DNA from: DASVRZ01 sp038228695
Lineage (GTDB): Bacteria > Verrucomicrobiota > Verrucomicrobiia > Chthoniobacterales > DASVRZ01
NCBI GenBank assembly: GCA_038228695.1
Contig: JBBRPA010000004.1
Span: 38,141-102,140, forward strand
Direction of reading: 5' to 3'
Length of the DNA: 64,000 nucleotides
Numbering within the stretch: position 1 is the stretch's first letter; every line of letters begins with the position of its first letter. The position numbers were made by a program, and so were the translations under genes. Shown piece by piece: positions 8,543-16,619 of the stretch. The notes beneath the pieces were generated by a model that saw only the letters and a list, made by a program, of their open reading frames with translations, did no database searches and was not told the DNA's origin.

Positions 8543-10360
8543 TTATTTCTGATACCGAGTGGTGATTTTCGTCACCCCTTGGGTTGCATGCGGTGGGACA
8601 CCGGGAGGCGTGATGTGGGCGGCTAGGGAGTCATTTCGGGTTGGAACGACGCGGATGGAGCCCTTGGCGTTGTTTCTCCAGCCGTTCGAATCGGCAAACT
8701 CGTCGCCGCTGTCGGTCAGGCCGGTAACCTGATTTTCCAAGCCGGTGCCGTATCCTTCCTCAATGATCGTCGGGGTGACGAAGATGAGCAGGTTGCGCTT
8801 GGTTTTGGATTTCACTTTTTCTTGGAAGAGGTAACCGAGGCCAGGAATATCGCCGAGGATCGGCACCTTCGCACCGGTTTTGGTGGTTTCATCTTGAAGG
8901 AGTCCACCGATGGCGAGCGTGTCTCCGCTCTTGATCAGAACGTTCGAATCAAGGGTGCGGGTGTCGATGATAGGGCTGAAGACGGTTGCACCGCTGATCG
9001 TGAACTGAGCGTCAGAGACCTTGTTACTGATCTCAGGTTTGACCGAGAGGGTGACATAGTCGTCTTTGTTAATCGAGGGTTTGACGATGAGTGTGTTACC
9101 ATACTCTTTTTCCTCGAATCCGCCGAAGACAGCCGTGGCAGTCTGTTCATTGAAGTTCAACTGCGGGACGGGTTGGCTGCGAACGATCTTGATCGTGGCC
9201 TCCTGGTTGTCAGCAGTGACGATGCGTGGGTTGGCGAGAAATTCCGCGTCCGTGTCTTCGTTGAGGAAGCGCAAGGTGAGCGAGAGCTGTGGGGCTGAGA
9301 CAATCGCAAACTGATTGGCGAGCTGCTCAATGGAGCCGCTGAGGATGTTTCCACCCTCTGGCCGGCCAGCAAAATCGGTGGTGGGAATCGTACCGTCGGT
9401 GTTTGGCTTGGTGGTGCCATCATAAGCGCCGTATTTGAAGGTTTTGGCGCTAGAGGAACCGCCGAGTACGCCTCCCCAGTTGATGCCGTAGCTCTGCTTC
9501 GGATTAGCATTCACCTCGACGAGGCGTGCTTCAATCATGACCTGCCGGGTTGGCTTGTCGATGAGCTGCAGGAAGGCCGCGATGGAGGCCATATTTGATT
9601 TGAATTCGCGGTAGAAGATCGTGTTTGTGCGTGGGTCGACTTGGGGAGGCACGCCGCTTAGGATTTGGCCTTGGAGCAATCCGGCGCAGGCATCGGCCCG
9701 TCCGTAGCTGAAGGTGTAGTAGCCAGCATCGGTTGGCTCTTTTTTCTTTTCCGCCTCAGTTTTGATGAAAAAGGTGCCGTCGGTCTCATAGAGGTAAAGA
9801 CCTTTATCTTGGACGATGATTTGGATCGCCTGCATCGCGGTCTTGTTTTCCAACCGCATGGTTACAGTGCCTTGGATGGTTTCGCCGACGACGAGATCGA
9901 TTTTGGCTTGCCGGGCGAGTAGGCGTAAGACGTAGCCGAGTTCATCGCCTTGAAACTCACGGGGCTTGGCACCACCGGAAGCGCCAGTGTCGGAAAGCGC
10001 GCTTGGGGTTGTATCGGCTATGACTGGAGCCACTGCGGAAGCATCAGGAAGTGCGTCCGAGGCAGCACCGCCCAACGGCGGCTCGATCGCTGCGGGAATT
10101 TCGTTATTAGGGACGTCGATTCCAGCGGGGGTGGCTTCGACCGTGCTGGAGGGTGGTTCCACTGCAGCCGGCATTTCCGGAATTGCAACGGGGGCCGTTG
10201 CAGGGATGGCGGATTCGGTCGGCTTTGGCTGGAGCAGTCCCGAGACCAACTTAGGCGAGGAGCCAGGGGTGGCTTCTTGGGCCGAAGTAATCAGCGGGAA
10301 CAGCAGGCAAAGGGAGCTGAATGCGCCCAGGGTGTAAATGTGTCGGTTGAGGTTTAACAT
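8543..10360 (-). CDS. Secretin-family outer membrane protein (PilQ/GspD-like), orphan
   Basis: 605 residues. Signal peptide at about 1-27 (ends LITSAQEA). A long Pro/Ala/Ser/Thr-rich linker runs from 28 to about 130. An STN-type domain sits at about 134-200 (REFQGDELGYVLRLL ... GTVTMRLENKTAMQAI). A secretin N domain follows at about 213-285, with the usual DPRTNTI and LIDKPTRQVMIEARLVEVN. The secretin beta domain runs to about 545, with the family C-terminal motif VPILGDIPGLGYLF near 500. It should form a multimeric gated channel in the outer membrane for type II secretion or type IV pili. No inner-membrane, ATPase or assembly partner is adjacent; the only related protein is the pseudopilin at 60.3 kb. 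Confidence 0.92.
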   Translation of the reverse strand: MLNLNRHIYTLGAFSSLCLLFPLITSAQEATPGSSPKLVSGLLQPKPTESAIPATAPVAIPEMPAAVEPPSSTVEATPAGIDVPNNEIPAAIEPPLGGAASDALPDASAVAPVIADTTPSALSDTGASGGAKPREFQGDELGYVLRLLARQAKIDLVVGETIQGTVTMRLENKTAMQAIQIIVQDKGLYLYETDGTFFIKTEAEKKKEPTDAGYYTFSYGRADACAGLLQGQILSGVPPQVDPRTNTIFYREFKSNMASIAAFLQLIDKPTRQVMIEARLVEVNANPKQSYGINWGGVLGGSSSAKTFKYGAYDGTTKPNTDGTIPTTDFAGRPEGGNILSGSIEQLANQFAIVSAPQLSLTLRFLNEDTDAEFLANPRIVTADNQEATIKIVRSQPVPQLNFNEQTATAVFGGFEEKEYGNTLIVKPSINKDDYVTLSVKPEISNKVSDAQFTISGATVFSPIIDTRTLDSNVLIKSGDTLAIGGLLQDETTKTGAKVPILGDIPGLGYLFQEKVKSKTKRNLLIFVTPTIIEEGYGTGLENQVTGLTDSGDEFADSNGWRNNAKGSIRVVPTRNDSLAAHITPPGVPPHATQGVTKITTRYQK

Positions 10361-10455
10361 GGCGTGCTACTTTCTAAGTTGCGGTATTGCAAAATGATTT
10401 AAGCAGGAAGCAGACCAACCCCGTGCCAGGGGTGAGAAAGAAAATTCGGCTCTTG

Positions 10456-10501
10456 TATTTGCGAATCCCTGCTCCCTAAAGGCGGGGTTTTATCGCAAAT
10501 A
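10456..10501. promoter_or_regulatory. 9-bp perfect inverted repeat after trpF
   Basis: TATTTGCGA (10456-10464) and TCGCAAATA (10493-10501) pair perfectly. The pairing continues imperfectly for about five more bases outward (14-bp imperfect arms). The loop holds GC-rich sequence. It lies in the gap between trpF and the secretin gene. There is no T tract on either side, so it is an RNA hairpin or protein site rather than a clear intrinsic terminator. Confidence 0.5.
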
Positions 10502-10517
10502 AGAGACGAACCCGGGA

Positions 10518-11180
10518 TTAAAGCCCCGTTTTCCGCGCGTTAGCGATGAAAGCCCGCACCCGCGCCGCATCTTTCTGGCGCGGCGTTGTCTCCACACCAC
10601 TGGCCACGTCCACATAGCGGACCCTAGTCGCTCGCAATGCTGCGGAAACGTTCTCCGGGTTCAATCCGCCAGAAAGGAGGATATGCTCTCGATTTTTCAG
10701 CGCTTCCAGCAGCGCCCAGTCGAAAGTTTTCCCCGTTCCGCCCCGCTCGGAGCCCGCGAATGCGTCCAGCAAAACTGGAAATGTGGCGAAATTCTCGACC
10801 GCTCGGAAGGAATCCGCATCCGCCACACGCAGGGCTTTAATGACTTCCTTTCCGCTTTTCTGCGAGATTGATTCGCAGAATTGCAAATCCTCGTCCCCGT
10901 GAAGTTGGAGGGCATCGATGAACGGCTCGCTGAGCCAGGAGAGTGCTTCCGCCTCAGTGGGATTGACCGCCACAGCGACGCGCTGAATGGAATCCGGCGA
11001 GTCTTTCAACCAATCCCGCTCCCGCTCCATCTCGATGAAACGCTTTGACCCGCGATAAAAATTGAACCCGATGGCGCTGGCCCCGGCCTCCACGCTCAGA
11101 GCCAGGTCCCCGGGGTTCGTGATCCCGCAAATTTTTACTCCCACAACCCCGGGTGGAAGCATGCCAAAGAGCGTCCTCAC
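10518..11180 (-). CDS. trpF: Phosphoribosylanthranilate isomerase
   Basis: 220 residues from a GTG at 11180; an ATG at 11162 would give a more typical N-terminus (MLPPGVVGVKICGI). Beta/alpha barrel. Motifs: VKICGIT with the catalytic Cys, ALQLHGDED, the catalytic Asp in VLLDAF, and the phosphate-binding LSGGLNPENV and VDVASGVE. It isomerises N-(5-phosphoribosyl)anthranilate in tryptophan synthesis. The GTG overlaps the stop of the upstream membrane protein gene (GTGA), which favours the longer form through translational coupling. It is unusual in being away from trpB and trpA and coupled to an unrelated membrane protein. Confidence 0.94.
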   Translation of the reverse strand: MRTLFGMLPPGVVGVKICGITNPGDLALSVEAGASAIGFNFYRGSKRFIEMERERDWLKDSPDSIQRVAVAVNPTEAEALSWLSEPFIDALQLHGDEDLQFCESISQKSGKEVIKALRVADADSFRAVENFATFPVLLDAFAGSERGGTGKTFDWALLEALKNREHILLSGGLNPENVSAALRATRVRYVDVASGVETTPRQKDAARVRAFIANARKTGL

Positions 11181-11599
11181 TCGATCACCCGCCCCCGCGC
11201 CTGCTTGATTTCTCTGACTTGTGAGGAGCTGGTCATGACCTGGACCCGGCGGTTTTCATCCAGAAAAACGGAACTGAGCAACCATGAGACCGAACTGATG
11301 ATGATTGAGCCGAAAACGGTCGTCCAAAAGCCCTCGACGTGAAACCCGGGCGTCAAACCGCTCGTCAGTTTCAGCACCACTGCATTCACGATCAGGATGA
11401 AAAGCCCCATGGTCACGAGGATGAAAGGCAGGCTTAGGAGCAACAACACCGGGCGAATGAGGGCGTTGAGCAATCCCAAAACGAGCGCGGCAAGAAGCAG
11501 CGCCCCCCAGCCAGAATACGTGATCCCAGGGAGTAAATGGGCAGCCGCCATGACCGCCAAAGCCGTAAATATCCAGCGGAGCAAAAAAGCTTTCATCAT
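11177..11599 (-). CDS. Small membrane protein, phage_holin_4_2 (YvlD-like) family
   Basis: 140 residues with four hydrophobic segments at about 5-22, 28-47, 52-75 and 88-112, separated by short polar turns. The segment LNALIRPVLLLLSLPFILVT, with the INAVVL that follows, is characteristic of the small four-helix membrane family annotated as phage holin family 4. In bacterial chromosomes these are not lysis proteins, and their role is unclear. A short charged tail (ENRRVQV ... EIKQARGRV) is predicted to be cytoplasmic. The stop overlaps the trpF start by 4 nt. It is the first gene of this pair, and the spacer to the DUF2934 gene must hold both promoters. Confidence 0.8.
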   Translation of the reverse strand: MMKAFLLRWIFTALAVMAAAHLLPGITYSGWGALLLAALVLGLLNALIRPVLLLLSLPFILVTMGLFILIVNAVVLKLTSGLTPGFHVEGFWTTVFGSIIISSVSWLLSSVFLDENRRVQVMTSSSQVREIKQARGRVIE

Positions 11600-11672
11600 G
11601 AAAATTTACCCCGACCTCTCTCGAAACCAAGGAATAATCTTTTTCCTTCCGTCCTCTAGGATTCGGGGCTAT

Positions 11673-11702
11673 AAAAAAAGCGCGTTCCTTTGGGTGGAAC
11701 GC
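11673..11702 (-). terminator. Terminator-like hairpin on the minus strand
   Basis: Read on the minus strand: GCGTTCC, a 7-nt loop, GGAACGC, then GC and seven T (A tract at 11673-11679 on the plus strand). The neighbouring gene to its right is on the plus strand, so no annotated transcript needs it. It may end an antisense transcript or act as a hairpin in the 5' leader of the DUF2934 gene. Confidence 0.55.
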
Positions 11703-11731
11703 CTGTGATTCAGAAATAAATCGTTGTTATT

Positions 11732-12037
11732 ATGGGAAAAAAAACTGAAAAAACCGTTGTGGAGCCTGCAAAGTCTCCTGTAACCGCAGCCAAGGCAGCC
11801 CCCAAGGTCGCTTCCGATTCGGGAGTGGTCGCCAAAAAAACCGCTGCACCGAAAAAAGTCGCTGCGAAAACTGCACCGAAAACCAAACCTGCCGCCAAGA
11901 AATCGGCCAAGCCCACGTTTGAGGACATCCAAAAGCAAGCCTACTTCGTGGCCGAACGGCGCCAAGCCCTCGGTCTCCCGGGAGACGCGGCCAGCGACTG
12001 GATTCAGGCCGAAAAAGAACTTCTCGCCGCGAAATAG
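11732..12037 (+). CDS. Lys/Ala-rich basic protein with C-terminal DUF2934 domain
   Basis: 101 residues. The first 60 or so are almost all Lys, Ala, Pro, Thr and Val (KKTEKTVVEPAKS, APKKVAAKTAPKTKPAAKK), like the tails of histone H1 or bacterial Hc1-type proteins. The last 40 residues match the DUF2934 pattern: an Ile-x-x-x-Ala-Tyr start (IQKQAYFVAERR), then GLPGDAASDWIQAEKEL. The tail would bind DNA or RNA without sequence preference; the role of DUF2934 is unknown. The antisense frame over this gene is a composition artefact. The start ATG follows an AT-rich leader without a Shine-Dalgarno. Confidence 0.82.
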   Translation: MGKKTEKTVVEPAKSPVTAAKAAPKVASDSGVVAKKTAAPKKVAAKTAPKTKPAAKKSAKPTFEDIQKQAYFVAERRQALGLPGDAASDWIQAEKELLAAK

Positions 12038-12146
12038 CCTGTTCCGCGTTTGGTGCGGACATCCTGCCCCCGACTCGCAAACGGTCTTTTCAGACTGTCC
12101 AGCTTCTTGCACTTCGTTCCCCGGGTTTTCTTCTGCTTCCTGACTG

Positions 12147-13628
12147 ATGCCTTCCGCCTACGAAAAACTTCTCGCCCGAGCCCGAGAGATCGCGCTCATT
12201 GATAATACCTCCAATCTGCTCCAGTGGGACCAGGAAACCTACCTTCCCCGGCAGGCCAACGACTATCGCGGCGAGCAACTCGCCTGGTTATCTGGCCATT
12301 CCCATCGGCTTCTGACCGCACCCGAGGTGGGCGACTGGCTCAAGGGCGCCGCCGACGGCGGATTTGCCGAGGGCACCGTCGAGCACGCCAACGTCACCCG
12401 GCTGCAGCGCAAATATGATCGCGCCACCCGAGTTCCGGTCGCATTCGTCGAGGCGCTGGAACGCGAAAAATCTCATGGGCACGCTACTTGGGTCGAGGCG
12501 CGGCAAAAAAACGACTTTACCATTTTCCAGCCCAGTCTGACCCGGCTCCTCGATCTTTCCCGTGCTCTCGCCGACCACTGGGGCTATCCCGGCGACGGCG
12601 AACGCTACGACGCCCTGCTCGAGACCTACGAACCCGGCATCACCACGGCGAACCTCACGGAACTCTTTGCCGGATTACGTCCGCCGCTCGTCGAACTCCT
12701 AAAGGAACGCAAAAACCAGCACCGTCCTCTCCAGCGTCTCGACGGCACCTTTCCGGCGGGCGCCCAGGCCGCCTTTGCCCGCGAGGTCGCCGAGTCTCTG
12801 GGCTACGATTTCGAAGCGGGCCGGATCGACGTTACGGCGCATCCATTTTGCCTGACGGCGGGCCCGCGCGACGTTCGCATCACGACCCGTTACGATGAGG
12901 CCGACTTCCTTTCGTCTCTCTATAGCGTTCTGCACGAAACCGGCCACGCCCTCTATGAAATGGGTCTCCCGCAGAATCAATTCGGGCTTCCAGCAGGTTC
13001 GGCCTCCTCCAACGGGATTCACGAAAGCCAGTCGCGCCTGTGGGAAAACCACATCGGGCGCTCCACCACCTTCTGGCGGCGCTGGACCGATGACGCCATC
13101 GCTCGTTTCCCTGACCTGGCAGAGTTCTCGGCCGAAGACATCACGGCTGCAACCCAGTCCGTCCAAGCGAGTTTCATTCGCGTCGAGGCCGATGAAATGA
13201 CTTACGATCTGCACATTATGCTTCGGTTCAATCTCGAGATTGCGCTCTTGCGCGGGGATCTCGAAGTCGCCGGTTTGCCGTCCGCGTGGAACGAGCTCTT
13301 TCAGAAATCTTTCGGACTGCGCGTGCCTGACGCCGCGCGCGGCTGTTTGCAGGACATCCACTGGAGTTTTGCCGGGTTCGGTTATTTTCCCACTTACACC
13401 CTCGGCAACCTCAACGCGTCGCAGATCATGGCCACAGCGGAAAAGAAAATCCCCGGGCTCGAAGACGAACTCACCCTCGGCAACTACGAACCGCTTCTTC
13501 TCTGGTTGCGCGAAAACATCCATCGCCACGGGCAGACCCTGCTCGCTCCCGAACTGATGCGCCGGGCCACGGGCGAGACGACGAATCCGAAGTATCACCT
13601 CGACTATCTCCGGGCGAAGTATTTGTAA
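12147..13628 (+). CDS. M32 family metallocarboxypeptidase (Taq type)
   Basis: 493 residues, the normal length. The zinc site is HETGH in VLHETGHALYEMG (about residues 264-276), with the family motif HESQSRLWENHIGRS (about 291-305) supplying the third ligand, and the downstream IRVEADEMTYDLHI. The N-terminal part is helical with WDQETYLP, also typical. The enzyme removes C-terminal amino acids from peptides in the cytosol, using zinc or cobalt. It stands as a single gene between the DUF2934 protein and the polysaccharide region, with about 110 bp upstream and 81 bp downstream. No signal peptide. Confidence 0.95.
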   Translation: MPSAYEKLLARAREIALIDNTSNLLQWDQETYLPRQANDYRGEQLAWLSGHSHRLLTAPEVGDWLKGAADGGFAEGTVEHANVTRLQRKYDRATRVPVAFVEALEREKSHGHATWVEARQKNDFTIFQPSLTRLLDLSRALADHWGYPGDGERYDALLETYEPGITTANLTELFAGLRPPLVELLKERKNQHRPLQRLDGTFPAGAQAAFAREVAESLGYDFEAGRIDVTAHPFCLTAGPRDVRITTRYDEADFLSSLYSVLHETGHALYEMGLPQNQFGLPAGSASSNGIHESQSRLWENHIGRSTTFWRRWTDDAIARFPDLAEFSAEDITAATQSVQASFIRVEADEMTYDLHIMLRFNLEIALLRGDLEVAGLPSAWNELFQKSFGLRVPDAARGCLQDIHWSFAGFGYFPTYTLGNLNASQIMATAEKKIPGLEDELTLGNYEPLLLWLRENIHRHGQTLLAPELMRRATGETTNPKYHLDYLRAKYL

Positions 13629-13709
13629 AAGAGGCTGCCCTTCTCGCTGCTGGTTCCCATTTTTCCATCGTGCCTTCGCGATCGGTGATGTAAAAACCTC
13701 CCGCATCGC

Positions 13710-14915
13710 ATGAGAATCATCGTCTGGGGAATCAATTACGCGCCGGAAGTTACGGGCATCGCTCCCTGCAACACCGCGCTCTGCGAATATCTCGGCGCAC
13801 GGGGCCACGACGTTGAGATGGTCACCTCCTTTGCCTATTACCCACAGTGGAAAAAACGCGAGGAAGATATCTACTTCTTCTACCGCAGCGATCGGGTCAA
13901 CGGCGTCCGCGTGCATCGCTGTTGGCACTACGTCCCGAAACGCGTTTCCGCTCTCAAACGGATCCTTCACGAAGGCACATTTGTGGTCACATCATTTCTC
14001 CGGCTACTGCTCCTGCGCCGCGCCGATGTCGTCGTGGTCGTTTCCCCGCCGCTTCTCCTTGGTGCGGCGGCGTGGTTGGCGACCGCGCTCAAAGGTAGCC
14101 GTTACCATTTTCATGTGCAGGATTTGCAGCCCGATGCAGCTGTCGGATTGAACATGCTCAAGCCCGGACTCCTCACGCGCCTGCTTTATCAATTAGAGGC
14201 CATCGCTTACCGGCACGCCGCCAAGGTGAGCGGCATCGGCCAGGGAATGATCGACGCGTTTCTGCGCAAAGGCGTGCCGCCGGAAAAAATCGCGCTGCTG
14301 CCCAACGGCTTTGACGTGCAGGGCGCGGAAAAAGCCTCACCCGTGAACTTCCGCGAGAAATACCAGTTCGCGTCCGATGATTTTCTGGCGATTTACTCCG
14401 GCAACCTCGGAGTCAAACAAGGCCTAGAAATTCTCCCCGCCGCTGCCGCCCGGCTGAAAAACCCGAGAATCCAGATCGTTATTTGTGGTGACGGCGCACG
14501 CCGCCCGTGGCTCGAGGAGGAAATCGCCCGCCTTGGCCTCGCCAATCTCCGTCTCCTGCCCCTGCTGGAGGATGCGGATTACCGCGCCATGCTCGCCGCG
14601 GCCAACGTCTGCTTGATCACCCAGCAAGCCGGATCGGGCAGCGCGTTTCTGCCCAGCAAACTGCTCCCCACACTCGCCCATCGTCGCGCGGTGATCAGTG
14701 TGGCCGACGCGGATAGCGCTCTTGCGGTAGCCGTGGCCGAGGGGCATTTCGGGAAGAATATTCTTCCGGGCGAAACAGCGGCACTGGCGAATTTACTCGA
14801 GGAAATCGCAGCCAATCCGGCGCAACTCGGCGCGTTCGAGGCGAACGGGCACGCCTACGTTTCCCGCTTCGATCACGCGAAAGTCTTGGCCGAATTCGAG
14901 CGCGTTCTACTGTAA
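13710..14915 (+). CDS. WcaI-like GT4 glycosyltransferase
   Basis: 401 residues, GT-B fold. The N-terminus MRIIVWGINYAPEVTGIAP and VTSFAYYPQWKK are typical of the WcaI group of colanic-acid-type glycosyltransferases. A hydrophobic helix at about 105-130 (ADVVVVVSPPLLLGAAAWL) suggests membrane association. The C-terminal nucleotide-sugar domain has YSGNLGVKQGLEI, ICGDGARR and QAGSGSAFLPSKLLPTLAHRR in place of the classical E-x7-E, a variation seen in this subgroup. It should add a sugar to a lipid-linked intermediate on the cytosolic face. First gene of the polysaccharide region; donor and acceptor unknown. Confidence 0.88.
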   Translation: MRIIVWGINYAPEVTGIAPCNTALCEYLGARGHDVEMVTSFAYYPQWKKREEDIYFFYRSDRVNGVRVHRCWHYVPKRVSALKRILHEGTFVVTSFLRLLLLRRADVVVVVSPPLLLGAAAWLATALKGSRYHFHVQDLQPDAAVGLNMLKPGLLTRLLYQLEAIAYRHAAKVSGIGQGMIDAFLRKGVPPEKIALLPNGFDVQGAEKASPVNFREKYQFASDDFLAIYSGNLGVKQGLEILPAAAARLKNPRIQIVICGDGARRPWLEEEIARLGLANLRLLPLLEDADYRAMLAAANVCLITQQAGSGSAFLPSKLLPTLAHRRAVISVADADSALAVAVAEGHFGKNILPGETAALANLLEEIAANPAQLGAFEANGHAYVSRFDHAKVLAEFERVLL

Positions 14916-14920
14916 GTTCT

Positions 14921-15038
14921 GGGACGGCGCGCGTCTCGCGTGCAGTTTTGGGCGTCTCGCCCAAAATACTTCACCTCGCTGGCGAAGCCGCACTTAAAAA
15001 GTATGTTTCTGGCGAGACGCCAAAAACAACACGCTCCC
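14921..15038. repeat. Intergenic palindromic element related to that at 4.4 kb
   Basis: It fills the gap between two convergent genes. GGCGTCTCGCC at 14951-14961 is the exact reverse complement of GGCGAGACGCC at 15011-15021. The flanks also pair: TTTTG before, ATACTT (14967-14972 region) against AAGTAT near 15000, and GGGA against TCCC at the ends. A second hairpin TTTTGGGCG-TCT-CGCCCAAAA lies within the left arm. The core GGCGAGACGCCAAAA recurs at 4552-4566. It is probably a dispersed non-coding repeat that may double as a bidirectional terminator. Confidence 0.65.
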
Positions 15039-15039
15039 A

Positions 15040-16491
15040 CTAACGCGCGAGCCATCTCACATCGCTCAGCATCCCAGTCCGGCTGACCGCGCGCACGGAC
15101 ACGCGCGGGGTGGCGTCGCGACCGCCCGGCCAAGCGACCCCGCTGTTGCTTGCACCGATCACCTGCGAATTCCAGCCTGCTGCGGTTTTCCATTGCACGA
15201 GATAAACCGAGACGTCGCGCTCTGCCGCGCCCCAATCTACGTAAGCGGTTCCGGCTTTTTCTTTCGTGGCCAACGTCGGCCGACCGGGAGGATTGCGATC
15301 GAGCCAAGGCGAAGGCGGAACAAGCGCAGGTGCGAGATACGCCGTTTTTGCGAGGAGACCCGAAATGCCGCCGCGATCCTGCAGCAGCGCTTTGTTGTTC
15401 CAATGGATATGCCCCGCGTCGCCCGTTCCCCGGCGGATGAGATCAATCTGCCGAACCTGCTCCGAGGCGGTGCGACCTTGGCCAATTCGTTCGGTGGCGA
15501 TTCCAGGCCAGAGATGGCGGCGTAGGGGATTTTGCGTGCTCCACCAATCATAAAGCCGTGCGAAGGATTGCCCCTCCGAATCGATCGTCCAATACAACTG
15601 CGGCGAAAGATAATCGACCCAGCCGTTGCGCAGCCAGAGTGGAGCGTCGCAGGCCAGTGATTCGTAGGCGTTGACCCCGGCGGTCGTGCCTGCGGGAATT
15701 CCTGGACGCCAGATGCCGAACGGGCTGATACCAAAAAGGACATGGCGTTTTTCGTTCTTGATTGCGCTCGATAGGCTCGAAACGAAGCGGTCGATGTTGC
15801 TTCGGCGCCAAGCGTTGAGCGATTGTCCGCGGCCGTATTTCCGGAATGTCGTCCCGTCCGGAAACTCGGCCCGGCCCGCCGGATACGGATAAAAATAATC
15901 GTCGAGATGGACGCCGTCGATGTCGTAACGGCGAACCAGATCAACGACGACGGATTCGACATACTCGCGCGCCTCAGGAATGCCCGGGTCGATGAAAAGT
16001 TGTGAGCCGTAGCGCCGCATCCACTCCGGATGCCGCCGCGCGACGTGACGATCGGAGAGGCCGCCTTTGTCGGTGGCGAGGGCGCGGAAGGGATTGACCC
16101 AGGCGTGCAGTTGCAAACCACGCCGATGGGCTTCGGCAACGGCGAAGGCAAGGGGATCGTATCCCGGATCGACCCCCATCGTTCCGCTCAACCAAGCCGA
16201 CCACGGCTCAATCGCGGAGCGGTAAAGCGCATCGCTGTTTGGACGCACTTGGAGAATGACGGCGTTCAGCTTCAGTCGTTGGGCGTTATCGAGAATGGCT
16301 AGGAGCTGAGCGCGTTGAGAGTTGGGCGAGAGCGCACTGCTGGAGGGCCAGTCGAGATTGTGGACGGAGGCGACCCAAGTGCCGCGGAATTCCCGGGTTG
16401 GCTCCGGAGGAAGTTCTTGCGCCGTAACTGCGATCATAAAAATTCGCAAAAAAAACGCCGTTAGAGGAAGTGAAGAACGGGTGATTCTCAT
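15040..16491 (-). CDS. Secreted family 10-like glycoside hydrolase (GHL10/YngK type)
   Basis: 483 residues. Signal peptide at about 1-25 (SLPLTAFFLRIFMIAVTAQ). The GHL10 catalytic barrel spans about 34-350: EFRGTWVASVHNLDWPS, LNAVILQVRPNSDALY, AWVNPFRAL, RRYDIDGVHLDDYFYP, FGISPFGIWRP and DYLSPQLYWTID. The C-terminal part at about 390-483 looks like a fibronectin-III-like module (AYVDWGAAERDVSVYLVQW). The family acts on envelope glycans, but the substrate is not settled. Convergent with the WcaI-like gene and divergent from the next glycosyltransferase, it may trim the polysaccharide made by this region. Confidence 0.88.
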   Translation of the reverse strand: MRITRSSLPLTAFFLRIFMIAVTAQELPPEPTREFRGTWVASVHNLDWPSSSALSPNSQRAQLLAILDNAQRLKLNAVILQVRPNSDALYRSAIEPWSAWLSGTMGVDPGYDPLAFAVAEAHRRGLQLHAWVNPFRALATDKGGLSDRHVARRHPEWMRRYGSQLFIDPGIPEAREYVESVVVDLVRRYDIDGVHLDDYFYPYPAGRAEFPDGTTFRKYGRGQSLNAWRRSNIDRFVSSLSSAIKNEKRHVLFGISPFGIWRPGIPAGTTAGVNAYESLACDAPLWLRNGWVDYLSPQLYWTIDSEGQSFARLYDWWSTQNPLRRHLWPGIATERIGQGRTASEQVRQIDLIRRGTGDAGHIHWNNKALLQDRGGISGLLAKTAYLAPALVPPSPWLDRNPPGRPTLATKEKAGTAYVDWGAAERDVSVYLVQWKTAAGWNSQVIGASNSGVAWPGGRDATPRVSVRAVSRTGMLSDVRWLAR

Positions 16492-16619
16492 AAAATTTTT
16501 GGATCAGCTTTAACAGGGCCCATCCGTTGATTCGATCGCATTTTGTTTCGAGCCGATGTATTTCCTTGCCCCTGGCATTGCGGGGAGTCTTGTTTGCACG
16601 CTAGATTCATGACGACCAC

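Noticed and set aside
11669..12112. Open frame antisense to the DUF2934 gene (147 codons), apparently Phe/Gly-rich.
   Set aside because: It is the mirror of Lys/Ala codons. The minus-strand terminator at 11673 hints at antisense RNA, but not at this protein.
12699..13970. 423-codon open frame antisense to the M32 carboxypeptidase.
   Set aside because: The sense gene has intact catalytic motifs; the antisense product shows no family features.
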